NCBI RefSeq assembly: GCF_021869535.1
Contig: NW_026262668.1
Span: 72,499,558 to 72,563,557, forward strand
Origin: Mytilus californianus
Lineage: Eukaryota > Mollusca > Bivalvia > Mytilida > Mytilidae
Direction: 5' to 3'
Length of the DNA: 64,000 nucleotides
Shown: positions 28,501 to 35,590 of the stretch, one piece after another
Position numbering within the stretch: position 1 is the first letter of the stretch
Layout: each line of letters starts with the position of its first letter
Notes under the pieces: generated by a model
Databases searched by the model: none
The model's input: the letters and a program-made list of their open reading frames with translations, nothing else
Told to the model about the DNA's origin: nothing
Position numbers and translations under genes: made by a program

Positions 28501-29739
28501 GAATGTTACCGGGACCAAGAAATTACTTCGACTCATCCGAGTTTTCGACACAACCGAGTTCGACACAACGAGGTTCGACTGTAATTCAAATGGGTGATAC
28601 AGTTTCGTTCTCAGACACCAATTGACTTTGAATTGTTCAACTTAAAATTTAGATGCATCTAGGGGAGTCTGTTTTAAAGAGTCTCTCCCTTTAAAAAAAT
28701 TCACCCTGATCTACATATCATGATGTAACCTTTCAATGTCAAAGTTTTAGGTATCAAAATCAGCTCACAAAAGCATTAATCAAACAGATAGGTTTTAAAA
28801 TAAATAACTCTAGTGGATTTTGTCATTATTGCGTGAAGTTTTCAACTCGACTCATGGTTGAGGCTTATTTGATTTTGAGAAGTCTTATTTTTTTAGACAC
28901 TTTTGAAATGGCATTGGCTTTCAAATTCATGTTCACCAATTTGACTCAAATTCTCATATTTGATTTATTACATACTAAAACATATATTTATATTAAAAAG
29001 ACTCAACACAAAAAAAACCAAAACAATTTACAATGCATCGACTCGTTATAACTGATCAGCATTTCGAGTGTATTTTAGACTAAACACCATCTAATTAACC
29101 ATTGAGATGACCTCTGAATAATGCCAATTGTCATATGACTCGATATAAACAAAATATAAATACACAGACAGCCATGTGCAATCCTATTACGATGATCTCA
29201 TGTCATTGATTAAAAAAATATGTATATCATCGTTTTACCTGAATAAGAATAATTTTTTGTGTGCAGAATCAAGTCAACAAAATGGATCTTCCCTGTGGAC
29301 CCCTAGTTTCATTTTTCCATGTTGACATTCTTTTCTTTTTAATATCTGAACATGCTTTACACATGCATAACCCATCTTCAGTACTGGCCATGGTTAAATT
29401 GAAGGTCGGATGAAATCGTATTCAAATGCATTGAATTATTGACTTGAAAGGAAATAAAACATTACTGATGTTTTTTAGCTAATTTTTTCGAAATTGATTC
29501 AAACTGATGACTGCTAATAGTGAAATATTATTTCTTGATTCTGCTTTTATAAAGTGCATTGATTTTATTCATGTAATGGGGGAATGAGATAAATATTATA
29601 ATCAGGTATTACTTGATTTTTTGTATTTCCAGGTTATGTATCAGATCCACTTAGTACTCTTCGACTGCCAGTAACTTTGCCAATGTCTGACTCTTGCAGT
29701 GATATAAGTAGTGCCTCTACCACATCCAGTATAACATAA
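1448..29739 (+). CDS. TNNI3K: TNNI3K orthologue, ankyrin-repeat TKL kinase (5'-partial, 19 exons)
   Basis: Join of 1448-1551, 2193-2290, 3516-3629, 4255-4353, 7579-7723, 8736-8874, 9949-10148, 14351-14506, 15351-15494, 16258-16408, 16830-16956, 20635-20702, 22011-22168, 22970-23019, 24250-24382, 24891-25000, 26302-26534, 27466-27524 and 29633-29739. All introns are GT-AG and every phase joins, giving 797 residues and a TAA stop. Seen: about nine ankyrin units (xPLHxAxxxGH signatures), a linker [17 protein letters not shown], then a kinase with [14 protein letters not shown] lysine, [11 protein letters not shown] and WMAPE. Known: vertebrate TNNI3K is an 835-residue cardiac kinase with this order. 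Inferred: orthologue, probably muscle-related, but the substrate cannot be read from sequence. The first base completes a codon from an upstream exon, so roughly 55 N-terminal residues are missing. Confidence 0.95.
1655..2035 (+). repeat. Partial copy of the GTCTCGTCTC family
   Basis: Two degenerate internal units containing TCAATGATATTTGGTATGCA and a TCTATTGACTTT-like tract, matching the longer copy at 25175-26060. The 5' hairpin region is missing. Confidence 0.65.
2193..2290 (+). CDS. TNNI3K: TNNI3K window exon 2, ankyrin
   Basis: Acceptor atttcag, donor gtatat. Encodes [13 protein letters not shown] and [10 protein letters not shown], equivalent to the vertebrate segment ending TALHLAVYK. 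Ends in phase 0. Confidence 0.9.
2760..3235. repeat. Degenerate retroelement-derived repeats
   Basis: 2760-2930 resembles the untranslated part of the Penelope-like repeats seen at 35.6, 52.5, 54.5 and 60.4 kb (AACTCAAACCCCAC, CACCTCCTGCTC). 3117-3235 resembles the dispersed repeat with ATGAGACAACTATCCA and CTTCAACAATGAG also seen near 58.53 kb. Both are old and mutated. Confidence 0.5.
3516..3629 (+). CDS. TNNI3K: TNNI3K window exon 3, ankyrin
   Basis: 38 codons, phase 0 at both ends; acceptor attacag, donor gtaagg. Contains VQYLLEH and the repeat signature [14 protein letters not shown], one whole ankyrin unit per exon. Confidence 0.92.
4255..4353 (+). CDS. TNNI3K: TNNI3K window exon 4, ankyrin
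   Basis: 33 codons, exactly one ankyrin unit, phase 0 at both ends. [10 protein letters not shown] and [13 protein letters not shown]. Acceptor ttttag, donor gtattt. Confidence 0.92.
4656..6774 (+). mobile_element. Non-coding AGCTCACC family element, full length, Helitron-like 3' end
   Basis: Begins with a palindrome AGCTCACCTGACCT/AGGTCAAGTGAGCT, followed by CGTCCGT repeats. Internal tandem units of about 502 bp (CTTCTCCTCTGAAACTAC at 4761, 5263, 5766 and 6266). Ends with hairpin AGGCTCTTTAGAGCCT immediately followed by CTAG and a host T, as expected of a Helitron 3' terminus. The 5' TC of Helitrons is not evident. Short ORFs inside are shadows. Confidence 0.75.
7054..7134. repeat. Inverted repeat, about 27-bp arms
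   Basis: AAGTTCATCCTGAGGAGAAA on the left pairs with the matching sequence near 7110-7130; only about 25 bases lie between the arms. It could be a tiny MITE remnant or an intronic RNA hairpin. Confidence 0.85.
7233..7515 (+). mobile_element. tRNA-derived SINE
   Basis: Head has a degenerate A box (GGTAGTGTGCTTGCTT) and a B box (GGGTTTGATCC); the end has the tail GGATGTTAAACACCAATCC also found at other SINE-like sites in the window. The 84-residue ORF inside is fortuitous. Confidence 0.6.
7579..7723 (+). CDS. TNNI3K: TNNI3K window exon 5, ankyrin
   Basis: Encodes [17 protein letters not shown] then [17 protein letters not shown], close to the vertebrate [17 protein letters not shown]. Acceptor ttgaag is weak in pyrimidines; donor gtaggt. 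Ends in phase 1. Confidence 0.93.
7800..8735. other. Intron without identified features
   Basis: AT-rich intron DNA; decayed repeat traces at most. The same holds for most of 13220-14189, 14507-15350, 15495-16257, 22419-22969, 24383-24890 and 28584-29632. Confidence 0.6.
8736..8874 (+). CDS. TNNI3K: TNNI3K window exon 6, ankyrin
   Basis: Encodes [12 protein letters not shown] and [10 protein letters not shown], the latter identical to the vertebrate protein. Acceptor ccccag, donor gtaagt; ends in phase 2 inside the Leu codon. Confidence 0.94.
9197..9790 (+). repeat. GCCCCC-hairpin family, copy 1
   Basis: ATGCCCCCGCC..GGGAGCAT hairpin, ACCCTTGTCCGTCCGT stretch, then about three units of roughly 165 bp containing CACAATGCTTATTACCAC and TTCTAGAGTTATG, and a GTGTTCCATGGACAC hairpin at the end. 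Longest ORF (139 aa, minus strand) is repetitive and not a gene. Confidence 0.85.
9949..10148 (+). CDS. TNNI3K: TNNI3K window exon 7, ankyrin
   Basis: 200 nt, the second-longest exon of the gene. Starts [13 protein letters not shown] and holds [19 protein letters not shown] and GKDGHT. Acceptor tttcag, donor gtaatt; ends in phase 1. Confidence 0.94.
10757..12450 (+). repeat. ATACGCCTG family element, interrupted by a TIR element
   Basis: 5' palindrome-like start (ACGCCTGTTTACGGGACGT), long CCGTC-rich tract, then units of about 180 bp containing TGAAACTTTGGTGAATTG and TGAGCTCCCT. The unit near 11390 stops at ATTGATGTAAT and resumes after 12398 with TAATCCCCCTATTGATT, so it is split by the element at 11401-12398. 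Confidence 0.8.
11401..12398. mobile_element. 998-bp TIR element rich in CCTAGG motifs, nested insertion
   Basis: Imperfect terminal inverted repeats of about 40 bp (TGTAACAGTAAATTTGGTCC versus the complement of the right end, TGTAAGAGATAAATTTGTCC) with a TAAT duplication at 11397-11400 and 12399-12402. The interior is built from palindromic CCTAGGAAAAT and GTCC/GGAC motifs with about four spaced units containing ATTAATGACATGGACATGAT. No coding capacity: a non-autonomous DNA transposon of unassigned superfamily. Confidence 0.8.
12858..13212. mobile_element. MITE-like element with 29-bp TIR and an unrecognised ORF
   Basis: TGTTTACAGGTATC.ATGAAG at the left matches the complement at the right (CTTCATGGATACCTGTAAACA). 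Inside, a frame open from about 12966 to 13191 has no ATG near its start and matches nothing I recognise. No clear target duplication seen. Confidence 0.5.
14190..14325 (+). repeat. Dispersed repeat abutting the exon 8 acceptor
   Basis: Nearly the same text (TCAAATATTTAATTACAA, CCCCAACTGTTCAGGGTTGG, CAGCTGTGCTCAGCAAAGCA) recurs at about 38755-38885. The 14.2-kb copy ends about 25 bp before the splice acceptor at 14350, so it probably supplies the branch-site region. Confidence 0.7.
14351..14506 (+). CDS. TNNI3K: TNNI3K window exon 8, ankyrin
   Basis: Encodes [19 protein letters not shown] and TALMWAYEQ, near-identical to vertebrate TNNI3K. The acceptor (tttccag) sits directly behind a dispersed repeat ending about 30 bases upstream. 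The preceding intron is 4.2 kb and carries two nested elements. Ends in phase 1. Confidence 0.94.
15351..15494 (+). CDS. TNNI3K: TNNI3K window exon 9, last ankyrin helix and kinase linker
   Basis: Starts [17 protein letters not shown] and continues with [18 protein letters not shown] and KLKSMT, a linker almost identical to the vertebrate one. Acceptor tttcag, donor gtaagt; ends in phase 1. Confidence 0.95.
16258..16408 (+). CDS. TNNI3K: TNNI3K window exon 10, kinase glycine loop and lysine
   Basis: [19 protein letters not shown] leads into the ATP-binding loop [11 protein letters not shown] (codons from 16344); the ATP-positioning lysine is the AAA at 16404-16406 in AIKR. Acceptor gttttag, donor gtatta; ends in phase 2. 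Confidence 0.95.
16830..16956 (+). CDS. TNNI3K: TNNI3K window exon 11, kinase helix C
   Basis: [18 protein letters not shown] holds the helix-C glutamate (CREV) and is followed by [13 protein letters not shown]. Acceptor ttttcag, donor gtaagt; ends in phase 0. Confidence 0.95.
17316..18359. mobile_element. hAT-type non-autonomous DNA transposon
   Basis: Starts CAGGGCTTCCAAAA and ends with the complement TTTTGGAAGCCTTG; the 8-bp sequence GTTTATTC is duplicated at 17308-17315 and 18360-18367. 8-bp duplications with CAG-type ends are hallmarks of hAT elements. Length 1044 bp; subterminal GCCGGACATT motifs at both ends; no transposase recognised. Confidence 0.88.
18874..20342 (+). repeat. GCCCCC-hairpin family, copy 2 (largest)
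   Basis: Perfect 5' hairpin GCCCCCACCGTAGCGGTGGGGGC, then GTACGTAC-rich spacer and eight or so units of about 163 bp, ending in GTGTCCACATGTGGACAC. It lies in the TNNI3K intron between exons 11 and 12. Confidence 0.88.
20635..20702 (+). CDS. TNNI3K: TNNI3K window exon 12, kinase hinge
   Basis: Encodes [20 protein letters not shown], the hinge between lobes. Acceptor tttcag, donor gtaagt; phase 2 at its end. The intron before it is 3.7 kb and holds the hAT-type element and the largest GCCCCC-hairpin repeat. Confidence 0.95.
20725..20935 (+). mobile_element. tRNA-derived SINE, V/Meta-like body
   Basis: B-box-like GAGTTCAAACCC, the body phrase GGTACTCCAGCTTCCTACAC and the tail CATCTAACACCAACAATCAA are those of a widespread molluscan SINE type. 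The same body is present in reverse at 35442-35590. Confidence 0.6.
21632..21790 (+). repeat. GGCAACAGTAGTATACCGC dispersed repeat
   Basis: AATAAAGGCAACAGTAGTAT followed by ACCGCTGTTC, and GAGGGAAACACATCA with ACAACGGAACA further in. Related copies start at 43917 and 57033. Confidence 0.7.
22011..22168 (+). CDS. TNNI3K: TNNI3K window exon 13, catalytic loop and DFG
   Basis: Encodes [19 protein letters not shown], then [11 protein letters not shown] with the catalytic Asp at 22105-22107 and the metal-binding Asp of DFG at 22159-22161. The catalytic-loop position usually held by lysine is Asn, as in vertebrate TNNI3K. Acceptor ttccag, donor gtcagt; ends in phase 1. Confidence 0.96.
22233..22418. 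mobile_element. MITE with TACTGTAAATTCAG ends
   Basis: Ends CTGTAAATTCAGAAATT and its complement, flanked by TA on each side, about 186 bp. TA duplication suggests a Tc1/mariner-type MITE. Confidence 0.8.
22970..23019 (+). CDS. TNNI3K: TNNI3K window exon 14, activation loop (50 nt)
   Basis: Short exon encoding [17 protein letters not shown], matching the vertebrate activation loop. Acceptor ttttcag, donor gtaaga; ends in phase 0. Too short for a simple ORF scan. Confidence 0.93.
23528..23984 (+). repeat. GCCCCC-hairpin family, copy 3 (short, degenerate)
   Basis: ATGCCCACTCC start, ACCCTTGTCCGTCTG spacer, two internal units, and the GTGTCCCATGGACACAT end hairpin. Lies in the intron before the APE-motif exon. 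Confidence 0.8.
24250..24382 (+). CDS. TNNI3K: TNNI3K window exon 15, APE motif
   Basis: [20 protein letters not shown] then [23 protein letters not shown] motif, helix F Asp and helix G region. Acceptor actag, donor gtaatt; ends in phase 1. Confidence 0.95.
24891..25000 (+). CDS. TNNI3K: TNNI3K window exon 16, kinase C-lobe
   Basis: Begins with an alanine run [10 protein letters not shown], present also in vertebrates, then [20 protein letters not shown]. Acceptor gttttag, donor gtaaaa; ends in phase 0. Confidence 0.95.
25175..26060 (+). repeat. GTCTCGTCTC family element
   Basis: GTCTCGTCTCGGAGTC with AAAAAGCTAGAC at the start, GCGGCGGCGG spacer, then about five units of roughly 180 bp with TCAATGATATTTGGTATGCA and TCATGGTCTATTGACTTTG. 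Non-coding, in the intron before exon 17. Confidence 0.8.
26302..26534 (+). CDS. TNNI3K: TNNI3K window exon 17, end of kinase and acidic/Ser-rich tail
   Basis: [17 protein letters not shown] closes the kinase domain. After it comes a Ser/Thr-rich and acidic stretch ([14 protein letters not shown]) and a [15 protein letters not shown] segment like the vertebrate AALRSRFELEY region. Acceptor tatttag; donor gtagta follows an AG, ending in phase 2. Confidence 0.93.
26666..26871. mobile_element. MITE, TACTGT ends
   Basis: CTGTGGGTTCATTTGTTTAT at the left resembles the complement of the right end (CTGTAGATTCATTATTATTT); TA on both sides. Sits about 15 bp from the next MITE. Confidence 0.65.
26890..27169. 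mobile_element. MITE, CTGTGAAAGTACTTT ends
   Basis: Left end CTGTGAAAGTACTTTTATTC, right end complement CTGTGAAAGTACTTTAATTC, with TA duplication at 26888-26889 and 27170-27171. 280 bp, no coding capacity. Confidence 0.85.
27466..27524 (+). CDS. TNNI3K: TNNI3K window exon 18 (59 nt)
   Basis: Encodes [19 protein letters not shown], corresponding to vertebrate LSLEEMKRSLQYTPIDKY. Acceptor ttatag, donor gtgagt; ends in phase 1 so that the next exon supplies Gly. Confidence 0.9.
27683..28581. mobile_element. pogo/Tigger-like non-autonomous element
   Basis: CAGTCGAACCTCGTTATGTC at the left, complement CAGTCGAACCTCGTTGTGTC at the right, TA duplicated at 27681-27682 and 28582-28583. The ends match the Tc1/mariner pogo-type consensus. 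Subterminal TTCGACTCATCCGAG motifs repeat at both ends; no transposase seen. Length 899 bp. Confidence 0.88.
29633..29739 (+). CDS. TNNI3K: TNNI3K terminal exon
   Basis: Starts [12 protein letters not shown], the conserved C-terminal motif, then a Ser/Thr-rich end ([17 protein letters not shown]) and a TAA stop at 29737-29739. Acceptor tttccag. Confidence 0.93.
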
Positions 29740-31743
29740 CAGAACAGGAAGCCTTTTAGATATGGAGTATTTTTCTTCAGATACCATGAATCCACATGCC
29801 ATGCATTAACATTCTTTTCAAGGATATATTTATTGACTATTGCATGTTATATTGATGTTTTGATTGAATCTCTTGTGAAATCATTGTATGGGCATTATCA
29901 GACTATTCAAATGATACCTCAGGTTGATAGAATTTTTTTTGTCATTTATGAAATCCCACGTTAAGATTGTGTACGGGCATTATAGATATAAGTATTGTTT
30001 TTAGTCACCAGTAAATGCAAAATACATTAATTCTAATTTAGATTTTACACTATTTTTTTGATAATTTCCTTGTGGTCACTTCAGTAGACATCCAGATTTG
30101 TTGTTCATTTTCAGACAATTTTGAAAACATTGTGGTATTCATATAGATGAGAGCCTCTGAATATACTAAAATATACTGAGTAAATTTGATCACTCATGTT
30201 TATTTACACAATAGTCTCTTTTATTTATATTTAAATATGGTGCTGAACATTATAACAGATATTTTTACTGACAATTGGCTGAAAGGCTGAACAGTATTAT
30301 TGTTGTTCAGTGTCTACCAGAAGGCTTAAATCAAAATGGTCATTTCAGTTCAAAATCTGTTTTAGTACAGCATACTTACTAGAGTGTGTACAAAAGAATT
30401 TGTTTAGTATACTTTTTTGTTAGATGGACCAACATTTTTTTCTAAGGTCCATAAAAACTAACGTTTACTGAAGAAAAAGCATATTCACATCTGCCTCTGA
30501 AGAAGGTCCATGAAGGACTGAAACTGGTTGTGCTTTGAATCATCACTCGGTGCTATTAATCATGTGTTTTGGCACTACCTACTCTTTATTTGTCATATAC
30601 ACATATTTATGACAAAATTTGAATGTGAAACAAAGTTAATATGTTTACATAACAGTTTCAGACTTGTGAAAATGTAATGTCAGAACCTTAACCAATCATG
30701 TATATAATAGATATTTTTACCTTACAAAACAGTTTTTCATGACAAGTGTCATAGATGAATTGGTATCATCAGATACATTTTTTGATTATTCAAAAGAAAT
30801 ATTCAGATAAAAGCTGATAGACAACATAAAAAAACATTCAGTCCTATAATTGACAAACATATTCAACTGGGAGAGCATATAGTCATCCTCAAAGTCAAAG
30901 TACTGTGATTTCCATTTAAAATACACAAAAGTGGCAACATGCTATTTATAACAGAAAAGATACTTATTGACTAAAAATGTGCAAAAAATACCTGCCAAAA
31001 GACAGGGTGTGGTAAGGGCATTATTTGGCTGAAATGAGAGTTCTTGATCTAAGGTTTAAGATTTCCATTTATGTTCATTTTTAAGTTGAGATAATACATA
31101 TCTAAAACAAGTAGGTTATTATTCCTGAATCCATATTAAATCCAAGTGATGACATCATACTGCTTTTAAAAAATTTTGAACACACGAAAATAGAGTGCAT
31201 GGAAGAAGTTGCTGATTAGTTTACAGCAGTGTTTTTCTATACAAGCAACATGTATCATAAAAATATCTTTTGATCTTAAAATCATAGCCAATAAAGAGCT
31301 TTAACCTCCCACATGCCAAATAATTATTTTTATGCAAAAATCACATGATTGTATAATTTTTTAGACCAAATATGGCAATAGCACATACTTCTTTTTTAGT
31401 CAAACTAAATTCTTACCTCATAACCACAGATAATTATTTATGCCTTATTAAGATTCATTATGTGATAAAAACATTAAACAGTTGGTCAAGTGCCCCCAGC
31501 ATCACTAGTTGAAATAGAATGTGCATCCCAGGTAACACATAAGGGTCATTTTCAGATCTATGAATGATATTAGTAGTTCTTCATTACATAATCAAATATA
31601 ACATATTGTGGTTCGTTATTAAATCAATCAAAGTCATGCTATATCTTGAAAAAGTAATCTTCAGCATTATAGTAGTGTTAGCAATTTACAAAGTGCCAAG
31701 TTATTTTTTAAAATCATGAAATAAAAATCATGGAAAGAATAAA
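29740..31743 (+). other. TNNI3K 3'UTR (inferred) with AATAAA at 31738-31743
   Basis: About 2 kb with few of the dispersed repeats that crowd the introns. An AATAAA polyadenylation signal lies at 31738-31743. The true cleavage site is unknown, and earlier A-rich signals could also serve. Confidence 0.5.
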
Positions 31744-32174
31744 GCTTATTTATGCAATATAACTGACTTTTCTTGTTGTCTGTATATTCCTGCTATTTTA
31801 CTTCCATTGATGTAAATGAGACAACGCTCATATTAAACACTAAGAAATTTCGAAGTTTTCTCTCTAGGTCCATGACTAGAGATATGCTATTGATATTACA
31901 TGTGCAATATGTTCATGTATTATTGGCTTTTCTAAGGTTTGGGGGAAATAATATGAAAAGTCAGCTCCTCAGATACCACTATTGGGCTGTGTTATTGGTG
32001 TTGTGAGGCACTTTTTTTTATACAGCTACCATCATTATGTTTTTTATCTTGTATATAATTCTTAAAGGTGTTGCTTGTTATCCCCCTTTTCCCACCCCTT
32101 TCAATGATGAAATTGCCATTAGATGCTAAAAAGGCATTTGCCAATTAAGAGGTAAGGTCAAATGTACCCTTTAT

Positions 32175-33231
32175 TAGCTCACCTGGCCCAAAAGCCCAAT
32201 TGAGCTTTTCTCATCACTTGTCATCCATCGTCTGTTAACTTTTACAAAGATCTTCTCTGAAACTACTGGGCCAAATTTAACCAAAATTGGCCACAATCAT
32301 CATTTGGGTATCTAGTTTAAAAAATGTGTCTTCCCATGACCCCGCCTGCCTACCAAGATGGCCGACATGGCTAAAAATAGAACATAGGGGTAAAATGCAA
32401 GTTTTGTCTATTATTTTGAAAACCATTATGAATAGAGAAAATCTGACAAGAGCAAAAATGTTTAGAATGTTGAGCTATACCAATTGTCCATTGACATCAA
32501 AACTGTCAGACGACTTCTTATAGGAGTTATTGCCTTTTACCATTATTTCATTTTTGCCTATCATCTTGAAAACTACAATAGATAGAGAGAAACTTTAGAT
32601 TGCAAAAATGATCAGCAAGACTAGTTCTTTAAATAGTCGAAATTGTCAGTCGACTCTTTCTTAGAGTTATTGCCCTTTGATGACAATTTTTACCAATTTT
32701 TTGCATTTTTGCCTTATATCTTGAAAAATATAATAGATAGATAGAAACTTAAATACCAAAAATGATCAGCAAGATGAAGATCTACAATGAAGACAATATG
32801 GTGGAAATCGTCCGACGACTCCTTATTGGAATTATTGCCATTTAATGACGATTTTTACCATTTTTTTTGCGTTTTGCCTTATATGATAAAAATTATAATT
32901 AGATAGATAGAAACTTAAATAAGCAAAAACGATCAGCAAGTCAGATCTTCTTACAAGTTAGATTTTGCCAATATAGTTAGTAGACTGTCACTATAAAGAG
33001 TGATTGCCCTTAAATCAATAAATGAGGATTTTTTTTTGCCCTCTTTTGTGTTGGAGCAAACGCTAAAGATGATAGAAAGAAACTAAACAGTCTAAATAAT
33101 CAGCAATACTAGATCAACAAAATAGAGATTTTTGTCACGAATTCTATTCTCGTCTACAATGTTGGAGAGTGTCCTTAGTTGAATATGCATATAGACCAAG
33201 GTGAGTGACACAGGCTCTTTAGAGCCTCTAG
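32175..33231 (+). mobile_element. AGCTCACC family element, copy 2
   Basis: Starts TAGCTCACCTGG with an imperfect palindrome, ends AGGCTCTTTAGAGCCT-CTAG followed by T. Interior shorter and more diverged than the 4.7-6.8 kb copy (units with GATAGAGAGAAACTT and AATGATCAGCAAG). Placed just behind the TNNI3K 3'UTR. Confidence 0.75.
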
Positions 33232-33596
33232 TTTTAATTCATCAACGGGCTCATTTACATATTGCCTTACAATCTTTACTGGCTGTCATTTCAGATTATG
33301 ATACTAGTTTACTAAGGCCTAGATGGGGAAATACATGTAAATTGAATCTTCTTGGAAATTCTTTTTCAATTCAATATTTAATAATATACTTAAATTGGCA
33401 AACAAATATTTATCGAAGCATTTGTTGCTCAGTTTTTAGTTTTCTAAGCTGTGTTTTAGTAAACTGTTGTTTTTATGAGTTTGAATGTCCCTTTGGTAAC
33501 TTTTGGCTGTCTTTATGGGCAATTTTTGTATTCTTGTCTTTCATTTTTGCTTATGTGCTTTGTCTATATGCCATTTTATTTTTCTTTGTTGGCATA

Positions 33597-34630
33597 TTTG
33601 TTTGTTTTTATAGTGATTAAGATTATAACACAATGTTGGCTGCTGTACCCCTTTTTTGCCGAGCCTTCGACTTTAGTCGAAAAAGCGGGACATAGTGATC
33701 CTACATTCCGTCGGCGTCGTCATCGTTGTCGTCGGCGGCGGCGTCCACAAATATTCACTCTGTGGTTAAAGTTTTTGAAATTTTAATAACTTTCCTAAAC
33801 TATCCTGGATTTCTACCAAACTTGGACAGAAGCTTGTTTATGATCATAAGATAGTATCCAGAAGTAAATTTGTTAAAAAAAAAATCATTTTTTCCGTACT
33901 TTACTTATAAATGGACTTAGTTTTTCTGCTAGGAAACAATACATTCACTCTGTGGTTAAAGTTTTTAAAATTTAAATAACTTCCTTAAACTATCCTGTAT
34001 TTGTACCAAACATGGACAGAAGCTTGTTTGTGATCAAAAGCTAGTATCTAGAAGAAAATTTTGTTAAAATTTTGTACTTGTTTATCCGTATTTTACTTAT
34101 AAATGGACTTAGTTTTTCTTCCAGTTAACATTAAATATAGTCTGCAGTTAAAGTTTTTAAAACATTTATTAGATTCATAAACTATCCTGGATTTATACCA
34201 AACTTTGACAGAAGCATCTTACAATCAAAAGATAGTACTTATCTAAAGGAATATTTTTATTGTTTTTTTTCCTCATTTTGTTGAGCCTTCGATTAACAGC
34301 AAAAGTAGGCGAGACACTGGGTTCCGCGGAACCCTTACGAATTTTTTGACATTTTTACCTATTATGTCTGTTTGTTTTGTTCACACATTGTTGTCAATAT
34401 AATGGAATGTTATGCGACTGTCAAACGAGTGAGAGGTTCATTTAGCTATAAAACCAGGTTTAATCCGCCATTTTCTACATAAGGAAATGCCTGTACCAAG
34501 TCAGGAATATGACAGTTGTTTTCCATTCATTTGATGTGTTTTAAGCTTTTGATTTTGTCATTTGATTAGGGACTTTCCGTTTTGAATTTTCTTTGGAGTT
34601 TGGTATTTTTGTTAGTTTACTTTTTACTTA
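33597..34630 (+). repeat. TTTTTATAGTGATTAAG repeat, split by a GTCGAGCC element
   Basis: Unbroken relatives at 46430-46775 and 56350-56690 read TGTACCCCTATTTTTGACAT; here the text stops at TGTACCCC (33651) and resumes with TTTTTTGACATTTTTACC after 34341. The 5' and 3' halves are otherwise alike, including CATTTTCTACATAAGGAAAT and the TTGAATTTTC end. Confidence 0.8.
33658..34341 (+). mobile_element. GTCGAGCC family, copy 2, nested insertion
   Basis: GCCGAGCCTTCGACTTTAGTCGAA hairpin region, CGTCGGCGTCGTC stretch, about three units of roughly 186 bp, terminal hairpin GGGTTCCGCGGAACCC and CTTACGAA. T6 on both sides. Its ends are fixed by comparison with uninterrupted host repeats. Confidence 0.85.
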
Positions 34631-35441
34631 AACATCATGATGTTTTACCAATATTAGCAGTTTGGTCTATTATCATGAAAAGTTAAATAGATGGAAAGAA
34701 ACTGCATTTAGCAAAAATGACCAGCAACATAGGATCTACAAACATGTCAAAAGACTGAAATACCAATCAATCTTTATATAAGTTATTCCCTTTAGTGACG
34801 ATTTTTGACCAATTTTAGTGCTTTTACCTAATACCTTGAAAACTGTTATATACACATACTTTAAACAGCAAAATGATCAGCAGTACCTGATCTCATTCCC
34901 TTTCATGGTGATTTTTGACAATTTAAGATCTTTTAACTAATATATTAAACTATATAACAGATAGAAACTATGATCAGCAAATAATCAGCATTACAATGAC
35001 TACTAATCAGTTAGTATGATTTAATTCATTAATTGATCCTTATAGGAGTTAATTTTTTTTTGTAATGTGTTTATTGGCAAAAACTACATATATAAATCAT
35101 CATAGTAAGTAAGTCCATAGTACATCAGCAAAATCAAGACAAGTACATATAATTGATATTTTTAATCATTTGACAAACTTAAAAGTAAATAATAATAATG
35201 GTAAAAAAAGAGAAACTAACCTGAGCAGCATGGATTGGGTAGATATATTTATTACGTAAAATTTTACTTGTAAAGTCATACTATTAGTTTGGAGCCAGTT
35301 ATAGGAGTTAATGCCCTTGATTGACAATTGCTACATATTTATGTAGGTTTTTTGTCATTATCTATACACACTATAACGGATAGAAACTGTAAAAGCAAAA
35401 ATTATCAACAAGACAAGATTTGCATACTGTCAATATGACAA
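34630..35441. other. Intergenic, decayed units only
   Basis: Contains weak copies of AGCTCACC-type internal text (AAATGACCAGCAA, GATCAGCA) without ends. No gene seen. Confidence 0.55.
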
Positions 35442-35590
35442 AAATCTACAATGGATGATTGATTGATTGATTTCTGGTGTATAATGCCATTTTCAACACT
35501 ATTACCTATTTTGTGATTATTGGCGATGGAAGCCGGAGTGCCCTGAGAGAACCCCGACCTTTGGCAGGAAAATTTGCAATCGTATTCAAT
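35442..35590 (-). mobile_element. SINE fragment in reverse orientation
   Basis: TGATTGATTGATTTCTGGTG then GATGGAAGCCGGAGTGCC and GACCTTTGGCAGGAAAA; its complement has the SINE body GGCACTCCGGCTTCCATC and an (ATCA)n tail, as at 20.8 kb. Confidence 0.6.

Noticed and set aside
33201..33786. Plus-strand ORFs of 139 and 103 codons
   Set aside because: They cross the ends of several repeats and read as hydrophobic low-complexity text from T-rich DNA.
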